DNA of 64,000 bases from Ruegeria sp. TM1040 (GTDB lineage Bacteria > Pseudomonadota > Alphaproteobacteria > Rhodobacterales > Rhodobacteraceae): the NCBI RefSeq assembly GCF_000014065.1, contig NC_008044.1, positions 519,501 to 583,500 on the forward strand, given 5' to 3'. Below are positions 38,849 through 49,884 of the stretch, piece after piece. Position 1 is the stretch's first letter. Each line of letters begins with the position of its first letter. The translations under genes were made by a program, and so were the position numbers. The notes below the pieces were generated by a model. The model ran no database searches. It was not told the DNA's origin and was given only the letters and a program-made list of their open reading frames with translations.

Positions 38849-40140
38849 ATCTTGTCCCCATCTGCAAGCAGACCCAGAGAGGCGGCGAGTGCCAGTTGGA
38901 TCATGACCACTTCATATTTCGCGTCGATATAGGCCTGCTCGCGTTTCACCAGTTCCTCGTAGATCGGGATCACGTCCATCACCGGTCTTTGACCGGCCTC
39001 GAACTGGGCTTTGAACAGGTTGTAGGTCTCGCGGCTGGCGCGTGACAGGGCCAAGGCCTCGCGCTCCTGGCGGCGATAGGACGCAAGACGTTGCATCTCG
39101 CGGCTGTATTCACGGCGGGCATCTTCTTCTGCCTCACCAATCCGGCGCAAGGCCGCTTGTTTGGAGGCCTCGACCGCGCGCAGGGCGGCTGGCGTGCCCA
39201 GTCCGAGAGGTTCGGCAAGGTTCAGCAAAACGCCGGCGCCATTGCCCTCGCTGCCGACCTGTCCGCTGGCCGAGACCTGCGGCAGCAGGCCGGCGCGTTC
39301 CATCTTGGCCTGTTCAATGGCGCGGGTGGCCTCCGACTTGGCTTTGAGGACGCTTAGATAGTTGCTGCCATCCGGTGGCAGATCTAGGCTCAGGCGTTGG
39401 GGCGAGGCTGGAAAACTCTGCCCCGTCATGGCTTGAAGCTCTGCACGGGCGGTGCGTGCGGCATCATTGGCTGTGGCCATGCTCGATTGCATGCCACTGA
39501 TTTTGGATTGCACCACATTGAGGTCGGAGCGGTCTGAAACGCCACCATTCACCCGCCCTACAACCACGCGTTCAAAGTCGCGCATGGTACGGATGGCGCG
39601 GTGGGCGTAGGCGGCTTTCTCATCGCCGCGCAAACCGGATACATAAAGCGAGAGCGCGGTTTTGACGCGGTCGTTCATATCTGCCGAGAGGGTCACGGCA
39701 GCCACTTCGACGTCCGCGGCGGCAAAGGCGCGCTCGGCCTTGCGACGTCCGTTGTCGAAAAGAACCTGCTCGAGGAGCATGCTGGCCACCATCTCGCCGA
39801 GATCGTTCAGGCTGACGGTTGGCCGCAGCGACGGCAGCCAGTTCGTCGATTTTGCCTCTGCACGCAGCTTGGCACTGATCAGCGCAGCTTCGGACGCCCG
39901 GGCAGATGCCGAGAGCGCCGCAGAGGCCACCGTGTCATATGCGGTGCCACCCTGCAGCAGGGATTGGCGCTGCATCAGCGCCGTGATCACTTCCGATTGG
40001 GGCGCGTCTTCGGCCTGCGCGAAATTGCTGCGCCCCGCGGTGCTGTCTTGCGTACCCGACAGGGTGCCGGGGAGTGGCAGACCACACGCCGTCAGGCTGC
40101 ACAAAAGTGCAACGGCAGAAATGCGTCGTGCCAGAGCCAT
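38845..40140 (-). CDS. TolC family outer-membrane lipoprotein-type channel
   Basis: The outer-membrane exit duct of the secretion system, 431 residues. It begins with a lipoprotein signal (lipobox LTAC, C19), so the mature protein is probably lipidated. Two homologous helical repeats of the TolC fold are seen (SALSASARASEAALISAKLR and ERAGLLPQVSASGQVG regions). It follows the adhesin gene after a 108-base gap holding a 10-bp stem-loop and overlaps the ABC gene by four bases. Confidence 0.93.
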   Translation of the reverse strand: MALARRISAVALLCSLTACGLPLPGTLSGTQDSTAGRSNFAQAEDAPQSEVITALMQRQSLLQGGTAYDTVASAALSASARASEAALISAKLRAEAKSTNWLPSLRPTVSLNDLGEMVASMLLEQVLFDNGRRKAERAFAAADVEVAAVTLSADMNDRVKTALSLYVSGLRGDEKAAYAHRAIRTMRDFERVVVGRVNGGVSDRSDLNVVQSKISGMQSSMATANDAARTARAELQAMTGQSFPASPQRLSLDLPPDGSNYLSVLKAKSEATRAIEQAKMERAGLLPQVSASGQVGSEGNGAGVLLNLAEPLGLGTPAALRAVEASKQAALRRIGEAEEDARREYSREMQRLASYRRQEREALALSRASRETYNLFKAQFEAGQRPVMDVIPIYEELVKREQAYIDAKYEVVMIQLALAASLGLLADGDKI

Positions 40141-40194
40141 AGAAATCCCTCGTGCCTCAAACTGTCCCGCGGTTTGTCCGTGGGTTATTGCGTG

Positions 40195-40240
40195 CGCGCA
40201 GCCCGTAGCCTTGCCTGAAGAGGCAGCAAGGGGCTGCGCG
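40195..40240 (-). terminator. Stem-loop between the adhesin and tolC genes
   Basis: A perfect ten-base stem CGCGCAGCCC / GGGCTGCGCG enclosing a smaller hairpin (CTTGCC / GGCA). It lies right after the adhesin stop without a T-run. In operons of this kind such a hairpin stabilises the abundant upstream message and limits the downstream secretion genes. Confidence 0.5.
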
Positions 40241-40248
40241 GAGCTGTC

Positions 40249-42807
40249 TTAGATGACCGGTGTGCCGTTCAGGCTGATGCCGGCGTCTTCTTCGATCAAC
40301 ACGGTGGCATCGCCGATCGAATAGGCGCTGTAGCCGCTCACGGTAGAGGTGATCTCCGTCGCGCCTGTCAGCGTGACCTCATGGGTCACATTCGCCAGCT
40401 CATCCGCGCGGATGGTCAAGGTGTCGGAGTTGTCCGACATCTCCTTGATCAGCGCCTCGGTGAGCACAAGGTTTGCACCGTCGGTGCCATCTTCGAACAC
40501 AAGGTCGATGGCATCGATGTTGAACCCATCGAGTCCGGAGAGCAGGCTCGATGTAGGGTTCTCCTGGTCGATCACGAGGGTCGAGGATTTGTTGCCGGCA
40601 TCATCCGTGCTTTGCACGATCAGGTTGGCGCCATCCGAGATCGGAGTGTCAAGGTCGAGTTTATCAACACCCGAAATCCCCGAGGACGTCTCGGTCGCGT
40701 CCAGTTGCGTTGCATTGCCGCTGCTGTCCAGCGAATACATCGTCAGGGCATCATCGGATTCATCGAGGAAGATACTCTGGATTTGGCCCGCGATTGTCGT
40801 GGTGCCTGCAAACTCTGGCGTTTCATAGAGCGTATCGATGTCGATCGGCTGCATGAGTGTGTCGACGTTGCCCGCCGGATCGGTCGCGGTCACGGTCGCG
40901 ACCAGTCCGCCCTGCGAGAAACTGCCGATGTCATCGCCATCTACGGTCAGGCTCCAGTTGCCGCTGCTGTCGACCACGGCGTCATGGGTCGTGCCGTTGA
41001 TCTCAACCGAGACACTGGATCCCTCTTCAACGGTGCCTTGCAAGGTGAAGCCCTGCTGCATCTGCTGAAGGTTCACACCCACGGTATCGTTCTGATCTGC
41101 CGAGGTGTAGTTGGTCACTTCGGTATCATAGGCCACGGTGTCGGTATCGCTTGCAGTATTGCCTGCGCTGTCCTGAATCGTCGCCGAGATGTCGAGATCG
41201 CCGGTGCCTTCGGGGATTTCGCTGGCGGCAAAATCATAGGACCAATCACCGTTGGAATCCGCAACCACCGTGCCCTGCGCCGTTCCAAGCTGGACGGTCA
41301 CTGTCTCGCCGGGCGTTGCGGTGCCGGTGATGGTCACGCCATCGGCGCGCTCGTCTTCGTTGATCACATCATCGGTTTCGATGGGATCATCGCTCAGTTG
41401 AACAAAACCAGCCTCGGTATCGACCGCAATGGTCGAGTCGGCAGTGGCGCTGTTGCCTGCAGTATCGGTCGATGTGACCGAAATATCAGCGTCATAGGTG
41501 CCACTGGGCAAGGTGCCCGCCTCATAGATGACGGACCATGTGCCGTTGCTGTCGGCGGTGGTCGTGCGGGTTACCCCCTCGACCACCACCTCGACGGCGG
41601 CGCCTGCTTCTGCAGTGCCGGTGATCGCAACACCCGCGGCGGCTGCGGCCTCGGCGGCGTTGATCAGATCATCGCCCCCCGCAAGACCCGTGTCGATTGC
41701 CACCGTTGTTTCGGTGTCCACTACCAGCACATCGCTGCTCACGGTGGAGTTGCCGTGCGGATCGGTGGTCGTGATCTCGATGTCTGTTTCGTACTCGCCG
41801 GTATCGATTTCATCGGAGCTGAACGTCACCGTCCAGTTGCCATTCTCATCGACGGTTGTGGTCTGGCTGTGGCCCTCGATCACAAGTGTGACCGTTGCGC
41901 CCGCCTCACCGGTACCGCTGATGATCGTCCCGCTTTCCTGTTCGTCGCCATTGACGATGTCATTCACGGATTTGGTGCCTTCGGTGACGATCACAGTCGG
42001 CGCTTCGGTATCGATGTCGATGGTGGGGCCATCAAGATCGTCGTAGGTGGTGCCGTCTGGCGCAACCACGTCCACGACAGTTTCATAGACGCCGTCCCCC
42101 GGTAGATCCGAAGTTGGGAAGTCCACCGACCAGGTGCCATCCTCGCCCACTGTTGTGGTGCCGGTGACACCGCCAATATCGACTTCTACCGTAGAGCCTG
42201 CCTCGCCGGTGCCGGTGATGGTCACCCCGTCAGGGTCGCCCTCAGGAACATCATAGGTGCCATCGGCGTCGTCGACGGTTGGCACGATTGCGCCATCTCC
42301 GTCTCCACCACCGCCGCCACCGCCGCCGACAAGAACCGCCGCGCCTGCCGCTGCTGCGCCGAGCCCGCCGAGACCGCCAAGCAGCGGTGCCGCCAGGGGC
42401 GCAACCACGGGTTCGATCCGGTCCACATCAAGGAAGACCATGTCGTCGTAGGCGCTCCACTTGCCGGAGATATCAATCGGCTCGTAGCTGGCAAACAGCA
42501 TCCCGTCGGCCTTGTCTTCAAGCACGACTTCGATGAAATCGCCCCCGTCACTGAGGAAGAGGTTTTTGGACCCGGTCGCGACGGGATCATAGAACCCCTC
42601 CAACTCGACAACGGTCCCATCAAACAATGTAATGTGAAGATCGCGACCGCGCCGCGCGTAACTCTGTACGTCGCTGGGATCGAGATTGAGGGAAATATCC
42701 GTCGCGCCATTGGTCGGAATGACGGAGGGGGAACCTTCTGCAGAGGTCCCATGCTGGTTCGTACCCGAAGCGTTGCGGGTAATATATGCAACGGTGCTCA
42801 TGCTCAA
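40249..42807 (-). CDS. Bap/BapA-like Ig-repeat adhesin, probable type I secretion substrate
   Basis: A large secreted protein of 852 residues. The N-terminal part (about 1-130) matches the BapA prefix-like domain (DLHITLFDGTVVELEGFY), followed by a Gly/Ala linker with a Gly8 run near residue 161. Then come about five bacterial Ig-like repeats of 85-100 residues (each with an ITGTGEAG-type start, a GTWSV middle and a TDTAGN-type turn) up to about residue 690, and a unique C-terminus carrying the presumed secretion signal (SGYSAYSIGDATVLIEED). There are no RTX nonapeptides and no N-terminal signal peptide, which fits type I export by the transporter encoded next to it. Likely role: attachment or biofilm. 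Confidence 0.85.
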   Translation of the reverse strand: MSMSTVAYITRNASGTNQHGTSAEGSPSVIPTNGATDISLNLDPSDVQSYARRGRDLHITLFDGTVVELEGFYDPVATGSKNLFLSDGGDFIEVVLEDKADGMLFASYEPIDISGKWSAYDDMVFLDVDRIEPVVAPLAAPLLGGLGGLGAAAAGAAVLVGGGGGGGGDGDGAIVPTVDDADGTYDVPEGDPDGVTITGTGEAGSTVEVDIGGVTGTTTVGEDGTWSVDFPTSDLPGDGVYETVVDVVAPDGTTYDDLDGPTIDIDTEAPTVIVTEGTKSVNDIVNGDEQESGTIISGTGEAGATVTLVIEGHSQTTTVDENGNWTVTFSSDEIDTGEYETDIEITTTDPHGNSTVSSDVLVVDTETTVAIDTGLAGGDDLINAAEAAAAAGVAITGTAEAGAAVEVVVEGVTRTTTADSNGTWSVIYEAGTLPSGTYDADISVTSTDTAGNSATADSTIAVDTEAGFVQLSDDPIETDDVINEDERADGVTITGTATPGETVTVQLGTAQGTVVADSNGDWSYDFAASEIPEGTGDLDISATIQDSAGNTASDTDTVAYDTEVTNYTSADQNDTVGVNLQQMQQGFTLQGTVEEGSSVSVEINGTTHDAVVDSSGNWSLTVDGDDIGSFSQGGLVATVTATDPAGNVDTLMQPIDIDTLYETPEFAGTTTIAGQIQSIFLDESDDALTMYSLDSSGNATQLDATETSSGISGVDKLDLDTPISDGANLIVQSTDDAGNKSSTLVIDQENPTSSLLSGLDGFNIDAIDLVFEDGTDGANLVLTEALIKEMSDNSDTLTIRADELANVTHEVTLTGATEITSTVSGYSAYSIGDATVLIEEDAGISLNGTPVI

Positions 42808-43503
42808 CTGCTCACTTTATAAGCGCACGCGGAGAGACTTACCTCGCGCCGCTGGGTTCATTAGCCTGTATGTGTCTGCCTTGTGCCGTCTTTGCGGCGT
42901 TATTGAGGTTAATATGCATTCAACTTACTTAAGCTGTCTAGACCGTGATTGGTCTTTTGCGCCCGGATTGAGGGCAGATCGTGCCTCAAACACCTCACTT
43001 TTTGCCCAAGTCGCCGATGCGTGACCTCGCGCAGCTAAAAACACTCGAAGGTGTTAATATTTGATTAACCATAATTGACGCGCTCATCCGGGGTGGGGTG
43101 TCTCGGTGACAGGCGGCGCGCGCGTTGTGGTGAAATGCCCCGCTTTGAAGGCGTATCTGGCCCTAAGACACACGGGTTTCGCGTGCAACTGAAGCAAAGT
43201 TACGTTCAAATTTACCGGTGTTAATAGAAAATATACCAAACTTAGGTATCAAGAGGGGCATATGTAGTGTATGCTACAAAGAAAACAGATCCGACGCTAA
43301 GCCCCTTGGCAGCGGTGGAAACCCACCTACCATCAGGTAGAGAGAGGGTTGCCGACTGATCATGCGGCCAATAGCGCCGAGCAGACCCAACAAATAACCA
43401 CAAACGCGGATACCTTCATGGCCCTCGTCAGGCCACCCTGTTCGCGTGCGATCCCAAAACCCAGGAGGCCGGGTAACGACGTTAACCAGGAGGCGAGACC
43501 CCG
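42808..43503. other. Intergenic region between the adhesin and prkA operons
   Basis: A 696-base divergent gap without a convincing gene. It carries the CtrA-like site at 43054-43072, a weaker TTAA-N7-TCAAC at 42909-42924, the inverted repeat ATACC-N7-GGTAT near 43235 and the small palindrome TGTAG-N6-CTACA at 43263-43278. The right 60 bases end with AGGAGG in front of prkA. The low-G+C stretch 43050-43280 is the most likely promoter zone. Confidence 0.5.
43054..43072 (+). promoter_or_regulatory. CtrA-type binding site
   Basis: TTAA-N7-TTAACCAT, a full match to the alphaproteobacterial CtrA consensus TTAA-N7-TTAAC. It lies about 250 bases upstream of the adhesin start and 430 bases upstream of prkA. 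In Rhodobacterales CtrA controls motility, biofilm and gene-transfer-agent genes, which fits an adhesin operon. Confidence 0.6.
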
Positions 43504-45438
43504 ATGAATAAAGTTGCAGAGCTTTTTGCAGAGGCCTATGGCCAGACGCGCGAGCAGGAAATGTCTTTGCAGGACTATCTCATGGCCTGTCGCGATGACC
43601 CAAGCATGTATGCAAATGTTGCAGAACGGATGCTGAAGGCCATTGGTGACGAGGAACTCGTAGATACATCGAAGGACGCCCGACTGGGGCCGATTTTCCA
43701 GAACCGGACCATCAAGCGATACTCCGCCTTCAAGGATTTCTATGGCATGGAGGACACGGTCGAGCGGATCGTGGGATATTTTCGCCATGCAGCGCAGGGC
43801 CTTGAGGAGCGCAAACAGATCCTCTACCTGCTCGGACCGGTGGGCGGTGGCAAGTCATCGCTTGCGGAACGGCTAAAGCGCATTGTTGAGGATGAACCGA
43901 TCTACGTCCTGAAGGCGGGCGATCAGATGTCGCCGATCTTTGAAAGCCCGCTGGGCCTGTTTGACCCCGTGCGCATGGGCAAACTCCTTGAAGAAGAATA
44001 CGGGATCGCCACCCATCGTCTGCCGGGCCTGATGTCACCCTGGGCCGTGCAGCGCCTTGATGAGTTCGAAGGCGACATCAACAAGTTTACCGTTGTGAAA
44101 CTCCACCCCTCCCGCCTGCGTCGCATCTGTGTCGCCAAGGTCGAGCCGGGGGACGAGAACAATCAGGACATCTCCACCCTTGTCGGTAAGGTCGATATTC
44201 GCCAGCTGGAGCACTTTAGCCAAGACAATCCAGATGCCTACAGCTTTTCTGGTGGGCTGAACCGCGCCACGCAGGGTGTGCTTGAATTCGTCGAGATGTT
44301 CAAAGCGCCGATCAAGATGCTGCACCCGCTGCTAACCGCGACGCAGGAAGGCAACTATATGGGGACGGAGAGCTTTGGCGCGATCCCATTCAATGGCCTG
44401 ATCCTAGCGCACTCGAACGAAAGCGAATGGCAGACGTTCAAGAACAACAAAAACAATGAGGCCTTTATCGACCGGGTGTCGATCGTGAAGGTGCCTTACT
44501 GTCTGCGGGTCTCGGACGAGGCGCAAATCTACGAAAAACTGATCCAGAATTCCGAGCTGCGCGAGGCACCCTGCGCGCCGGAAACCCTCAAGATCCTCAG
44601 CCGTTTCTCGGTGCTGACGCGTCTGAAGCCGCATGAAAACTCCAACCTTTACAGTAAGATGCGGGTCTATGACGGCGAAAGCCTGAAGGACACCGACCCC
44701 AAGGCCAAGACGGTGCAGGAATATCAGGACCGCGCTGGTGTTGATGAGGGTATGAACGGTGTCTCCACCCGCTTTGCCTTCAAGGTTCTCTCGTCGGTGT
44801 TCAACCACGACACGCAAGAGGTCGCCGCCGATCCGGTGCATCTGATGTATGTGCTCGAAGGGATGATCAAACGCGAGCAGTTCCCCCAGGAGACCGAGCA
44901 GAAATACCTGGAGTTCATCAAGACCGAACTGGCCCCCCGCTATGAAGAATTCATCGGCAACGAAATCCAGAAAGCCTATCTCGAGAGCTATACGGAATAC
45001 GGCCAGAACGTCTTTGATCGCTATATCTCTTATGCGGATGCATGGATCGAGGAGCAGGACTACAAGGATCCTGACACCGGTCAGCTTTATGATCGTGAGG
45101 TGCTGGACGCGGAGCTCTCCAAGATCGAAAAGCCTGTGGGGATCGCAAATCCCAAGGACTTCCGCAATGAGGTCGTGAAATTCGCCCTGCGTCATCGCGC
45201 CAACACCGGGTCAAATCCGGCATGGAACTCCTACGAGAAACTGCGGGATGTGATCGAGAAACATATGTTCTCTCAAGTCGAAGAGCTGCTGCCGGTGATC
45301 TCTTTTGGCTCCAAGAAAGACAGCAAGACCGAGAGCAAACACCAAGAGTTCGTCGAGCGCATGCGCGCCCATGGCTACACCGACAGGCAGGTCCGACGCC
45401 TTGTCGAGTGGTACATGCGGGTGAACAAGGCGGGCTAA
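43504..45438 (+). CDS. prkA: PrkA family serine protein kinase
   Basis: A 644-residue AAA+-type kinase of the YeaG/PrkA family, induced in stress and stationary phase. The AAA nucleotide site is GPVGGGKSSLAERL (G111-S118), with sensor-like segments LILAHSNESEWQTFKNN and the C-terminal PrkA domain (EYQDRAGVDEGMNGVSTRFA). AGGAGG precedes the ATG. It leads the conserved prkA-yeaH-spoVR set of three genes. The PrkA ATG at 43504 is followed by the expected EAYGQTREQEMSLQDYL start. Confidence 0.95.
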   Translation: MNKVAELFAEAYGQTREQEMSLQDYLMACRDDPSMYANVAERMLKAIGDEELVDTSKDARLGPIFQNRTIKRYSAFKDFYGMEDTVERIVGYFRHAAQGLEERKQILYLLGPVGGGKSSLAERLKRIVEDEPIYVLKAGDQMSPIFESPLGLFDPVRMGKLLEEEYGIATHRLPGLMSPWAVQRLDEFEGDINKFTVVKLHPSRLRRICVAKVEPGDENNQDISTLVGKVDIRQLEHFSQDNPDAYSFSGGLNRATQGVLEFVEMFKAPIKMLHPLLTATQEGNYMGTESFGAIPFNGLILAHSNESEWQTFKNNKNNEAFIDRVSIVKVPYCLRVSDEAQIYEKLIQNSELREAPCAPETLKILSRFSVLTRLKPHENSNLYSKMRVYDGESLKDTDPKAKTVQEYQDRAGVDEGMNGVSTRFAFKVLSSVFNHDTQEVAADPVHLMYVLEGMIKREQFPQETEQKYLEFIKTELAPRYEEFIGNEIQKAYLESYTEYGQNVFDRYISYADAWIEEQDYKDPDTGQLYDREVLDAELSKIEKPVGIANPKDFRNEVVKFALRHRANTGSNPAWNSYEKLRDVIEKHMFSQVEELLPVISFGSKKDSKTESKHQEFVERMRAHGYTDRQVRRLVEWYMRVNKAG

Positions 45439-45456
45439 CAGGCGGGAGGTGTCTTC

Positions 45457-46772
45457 ATGCACCACTTCATCGACAGGCGCGCAAATCCAAAAGGCAAGAG
45501 TTTGGGGAACCGGCAACGGTTCCTCAGACGCGCGCGCGAAAATATCAAGGAACGTGTAGATCGCTCCGTAAAGGAAAAATCCATTGGGGCAGGGGAGACC
45601 GTGCCAGAGAATGGTGAAAAGATAACAATTCCTTCCAAGGGCCTAAAAGAGCCGCGGCTGTATCATGGTCCCGGCGGGAACCGGCGGCATGTGTTGCCCG
45701 GTAACAAGGATTTTGTGGTCGGCGACACCCTCGACCGCCCTCAGGGCGGCGCCGGGGAAGGCGGGCGTCAGGCTTCTGAGGATGGGGGGGGGATGACGAG
45801 TTTTCCTTCACCCTGACACGGGATGAATATCTCGAAATCCTGTTCGACGGGCTGGAGCTGCCGGATCTGGTGGAAAAAGCCACGGTAGAGACGGAAACCA
45901 TCGGCACCCGTCGCGCTGGCCTGACAACGGCTGGTACGCCCAACAACCTCAATCTGGTGCGCACCATGCGCAATTCCTTGGGGCGCCGCATCGCGCTGCA
46001 GCGCCCGAGCACGCAAACGCAGCGGGACCTGGAGGCGCAGGTCGCCGAATTGGAGGAGATCGAGGCCCGCTCGCCGAGCCAAGACGAATTACTGGCCGAG
46101 CTCGTCGCAAAGCTTGATGGCATCAAGCGCAAGCGCCGGGTTGTGGGCTACATCGACCCGCTCGATTTGCGCTATGATACCTTTGTGCCGGAGAAAATCC
46201 GCAACTCCCGCGCGGTGGTGTTTTGCCTGATGGATGTTTCGGGCTCGATGCAGGAGCGTGAAAAGGATCTCGCGAAACGGTTTTTCCTGCTTCTACATCT
46301 GTTCCTGACGCGTGGCTACGAGCACACGGAGATCGTCTTTGTCCGCCACACCCACTATGCGCAGGAAGTGGACGAAGAGACTTTCTTTTATGCCCGCGAA
46401 ACCGGTGGGACTATTGTCTCTACGGCGCTGGAAAAGATGAAGGAAATCATCGACGAGCGCTATCCGCCGGATGAATGGAACATCTACGGTGCGCAGGCCT
46501 CGGACGGGGAGAATTTTGGCAACGACTCGGTGCGGTGTCGCAAGATCCTGACCGAGCAATTGCTGCCGATGTGTCAGTTCTACGCCTATGTGGAAATCGT
46601 CGAAGAAAGCGCGCAGATGCTTTTGGACAATACCGAGGCGGGTGAGGACCTGTGGCAGAACTACCGGCAAGTCAAAGAGGCCTGCCGCCATTTTGAGATG
46701 CAGCGCGTCTCGGAGCCGGGTCATATCTATCCGATCTTCCGGGAGTTCTTCCTGCCCAAAGTGAAAGGCTGA
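45457..46772 (+). pseudogene. yeaH: YeaH/DUF444 protein with a frameshift at a G9 tract
   Basis: DUF444 proteins work with PrkA and have a von Willebrand A-type fold. The N-terminal part (MHHFIDRRANPKGKSLGNRQ, 119 codons from 45457) runs into a wrong frame at the G run 45784-45792 and stops at 45814. The second part continues in another frame from 45792 (DDEFSFTLTRDEYLEILFDG) to 46772, with the MIDAS-like LMDVSGSMQ. Adding one G (G10) would restore a 438-residue protein of normal length. The gene is therefore either phase-variable or truly broken, or the G run was miscounted. Ribosome-binding GGGAGGTG precedes the ATG. Confidence 0.9.
45784..45792 (+). repeat. G9 homopolymer in yeaH
   Basis: Nine consecutive G follow GAT inside the DUF444 gene exactly where the reading frame shifts. 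Runs of this length are slippery for polymerases, and also prone to base-calling error. Confidence 0.85.
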
Positions 46773-46777
46773 CCGCG

Positions 46778-48295
46778 ATGGAGACTGCAAAAACCGCCAC
46801 CGCCCCCCTGTTTGATGGGCCAGAGTGGACGTTTGAGCTCTTGGAGAAGGCCCGCGACGCGATTGAGAAAATCGCGCTGGGCGATCTGGGTCTGGACGTC
46901 TATCCCAACCAGATCGAGATTATTTCGGCCGAGCAGATGCTCGATGCGTATTCTTGTGTGGGGCTGCCGCTGATGTATCAGCACTGGTCCTTTGGGAAAC
47001 ACTTCGCCCGTGATGAGGCGCTCTATCGCACCGGGCGTCAGGGGTTGGCCTATGAGATCGTCATCAACTCCAATCCCTGCATCAGCTATAATATGGAAGA
47101 GAACACCATGGCGATGCAGACGCTGGTGATGGCGCATGCGGCGTTCGGGCATAACCACTTCTTCAAGAACAACTATCTGTTCCAGCAATGGACCGATGCG
47201 GATGGCATTCAGGACTATCTGGCCTTTGCCAAGAATTACATCGCCGCCTGCGAAGAGCGTTATGGCTTTGATGCGGTGGAGGAAATTCTGGATGCAGCGC
47301 ACGCGCTACAAAGCCAGGGTGTCTTTCGCTATGGCCGCCCGCCCAAGCCCACAATCGAGGAACGCCGCGCGATGCAGCAGTTGCGTGAAGCCTATGAAAA
47401 AGGCCAGAGCGCGCTGGATATCTGGACAGATGCAACACTGGGTCTGAAGCGGGATGCGGATGCGCCGGATGCGGATCTGGATCATTCAGAGCGACGCAAG
47501 CGGATGAACCTGCCGCAGGAGAATATTCTCTATTTCTTGGAAAAGCACAGCCCTGTGCTTGAACCCTGGCAAAGGGAGATCCTGCGCATCGTGCGCATGT
47601 TGGCGCAGTATTTTTATCCGCAGAAACAGACCAAGGTGATGAACGAGGGCTGCGCAACCTTCGTGCATTACTACATTATCAACGAACTCTACGAGCAGGG
47701 GCTGATTACCCAGGGCGCGATGATGGAGATGATGCACAGCCACACAAATGTGGTGATGCAGCCCGAATATGACGATCCGCGCTATTCTGGCATCAACCCT
47801 TATGCGCTGGGCTTTGCGATGATGCAGGACATCCGACGGATTTGCGAGGAACCGACGGAGGAGGATCGAGAATGGTTCCCGGATATCGCTGGGAGCAAGG
47901 ATTGGCGCGGTGTCCTGCGCAACGCATGGGCCAATTACCGCGATGAGAGCTTTATCCAGCAATATCTCTCGCCGCATCTGATCCGTAAGTTCAAGCTCTT
48001 TACGCTGACGGATGATGAGAGCCACCCCAAACTGGTGATCAGCCAGATCCATAACCGCGCGGGCTACAAGGCGATCCGCCGCGATCTCGCGAAACAGTAT
48101 GATCTTGCCTATATCGAACCGGATATCCAGGTGAGCGATGCGGATCTCAAGGGGGATCGCACGCTGAAGCTCGTGCATAAGGTGCGCGACAACGTGCATC
48201 TGGCCGAAGCTGACCGGGATGAGGTGCTCAAACACTTGCGCAGGCTATGGGGGTATGACGTGAAACTCGACGCGGTTGCGGACGGACCACAGTAA
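46778..48295 (+). CDS. spoVR: SpoVR family protein
   Basis: A 505-residue member of the SpoVR/YcgB family, consistently found with prkA and yeaH. Conserved stretches are LPLMYQHWSFGKHFARDE, YEIVINSNPCISYNMEEN and MNEGCATFVHYYIINELYE. The biochemical role is unknown; the trio acts in stress or nutrient limitation. It starts five bases after yeaH and ends at a strong terminator. Confidence 0.94.
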   Translation: METAKTATAPLFDGPEWTFELLEKARDAIEKIALGDLGLDVYPNQIEIISAEQMLDAYSCVGLPLMYQHWSFGKHFARDEALYRTGRQGLAYEIVINSNPCISYNMEENTMAMQTLVMAHAAFGHNHFFKNNYLFQQWTDADGIQDYLAFAKNYIAACEERYGFDAVEEILDAAHALQSQGVFRYGRPPKPTIEERRAMQQLREAYEKGQSALDIWTDATLGLKRDADAPDADLDHSERRKRMNLPQENILYFLEKHSPVLEPWQREILRIVRMLAQYFYPQKQTKVMNEGCATFVHYYIINELYEQGLITQGAMMEMMHSHTNVVMQPEYDDPRYSGINPYALGFAMMQDIRRICEEPTEEDREWFPDIAGSKDWRGVLRNAWANYRDESFIQQYLSPHLIRKFKLFTLTDDESHPKLVISQIHNRAGYKAIRRDLAKQYDLAYIEPDIQVSDADLKGDRTLKLVHKVRDNVHLAEADRDEVLKHLRRLWGYDVKLDAVADGPQ

Positions 48296-48316
48296 AACCT
48301 GCGAACCTCAGAGCAA

Positions 48317-48350
48317 AAAAGGCGGCCCAAGGAGGCCGCCTTTTGTTTTT
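48317..48350. terminator. Bidirectional terminator between spoVR and the alcohol dehydrogenase gene
   Basis: Stem GGCGGCC (48321-48327) / GGCCGCC (48334-48340), six-base loop, flanked by AAAAAA on the left and TTTTGTTTTTTG on the right. It serves spoVR on the plus strand and the dehydrogenase gene on the minus strand. Confidence 0.9.
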
Positions 48351-48365
48351 TGTATCAGGGGCTTC

Positions 48366-49481
<1,116 letters not shown>

Positions 49482-49484
49482 CAC

Positions 49485-49884
49485 TTTGTCCTTCTTCTCA
49501 GACGTTTCAGACCGTTACGCCTGCTGCCGGGTGTGGCGGCGCAGACGCAGGCAAACGATTTGGGCATATGTGGTCACAGGTGTGACTTTGGCTCGCGGGG
49601 CCATTGGACGCTTTGGCCATGTGTTCAGGGGTACAGCAGCCCGGTGGGGCTACGCAACCATCGAACGCAAGGCGCCGCGCCATCTGGTCTCGGTCCTTCC
49701 CTCTATACCGGCTGCGCCTTGGCGGCGAGAGAGTCAAAACCGACATTCGCATTCTATGCTGCGTCACGCCGGGGTGTCGGCGCGTCTTTGCAGCGGACGA
49801 CTTGAGATTGCTTGCAGTCGTCTCCATCTTGGGGAAGATGATGTAGTAAGCTTAGCGCAAGCGATGTCTGGGAGGCGTGGACAG
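49485..49884. other. Divergent intergenic region between formaldehyde dehydrogenase and CueR genes
   Basis: About 400 bases with no gene. GC-rich, without an evident CueR operator or inverted repeat. A weak ribosome-binding GGGAGG precedes the CueR start. I see nothing else that can be named. Confidence 0.35.

Noticed and set aside
40381-42105. A 574-codon plus-strand frame
   Set aside because: Antisense of the adhesin gene; its regularity comes from the Ig repeats.
40249-42807. Repeated DNA considered as a CRISPR or tandem-repeat array
   Set aside because: The repeats are diverged Ig-like protein domains of 85-100 residues without identical DNA units or spacers.
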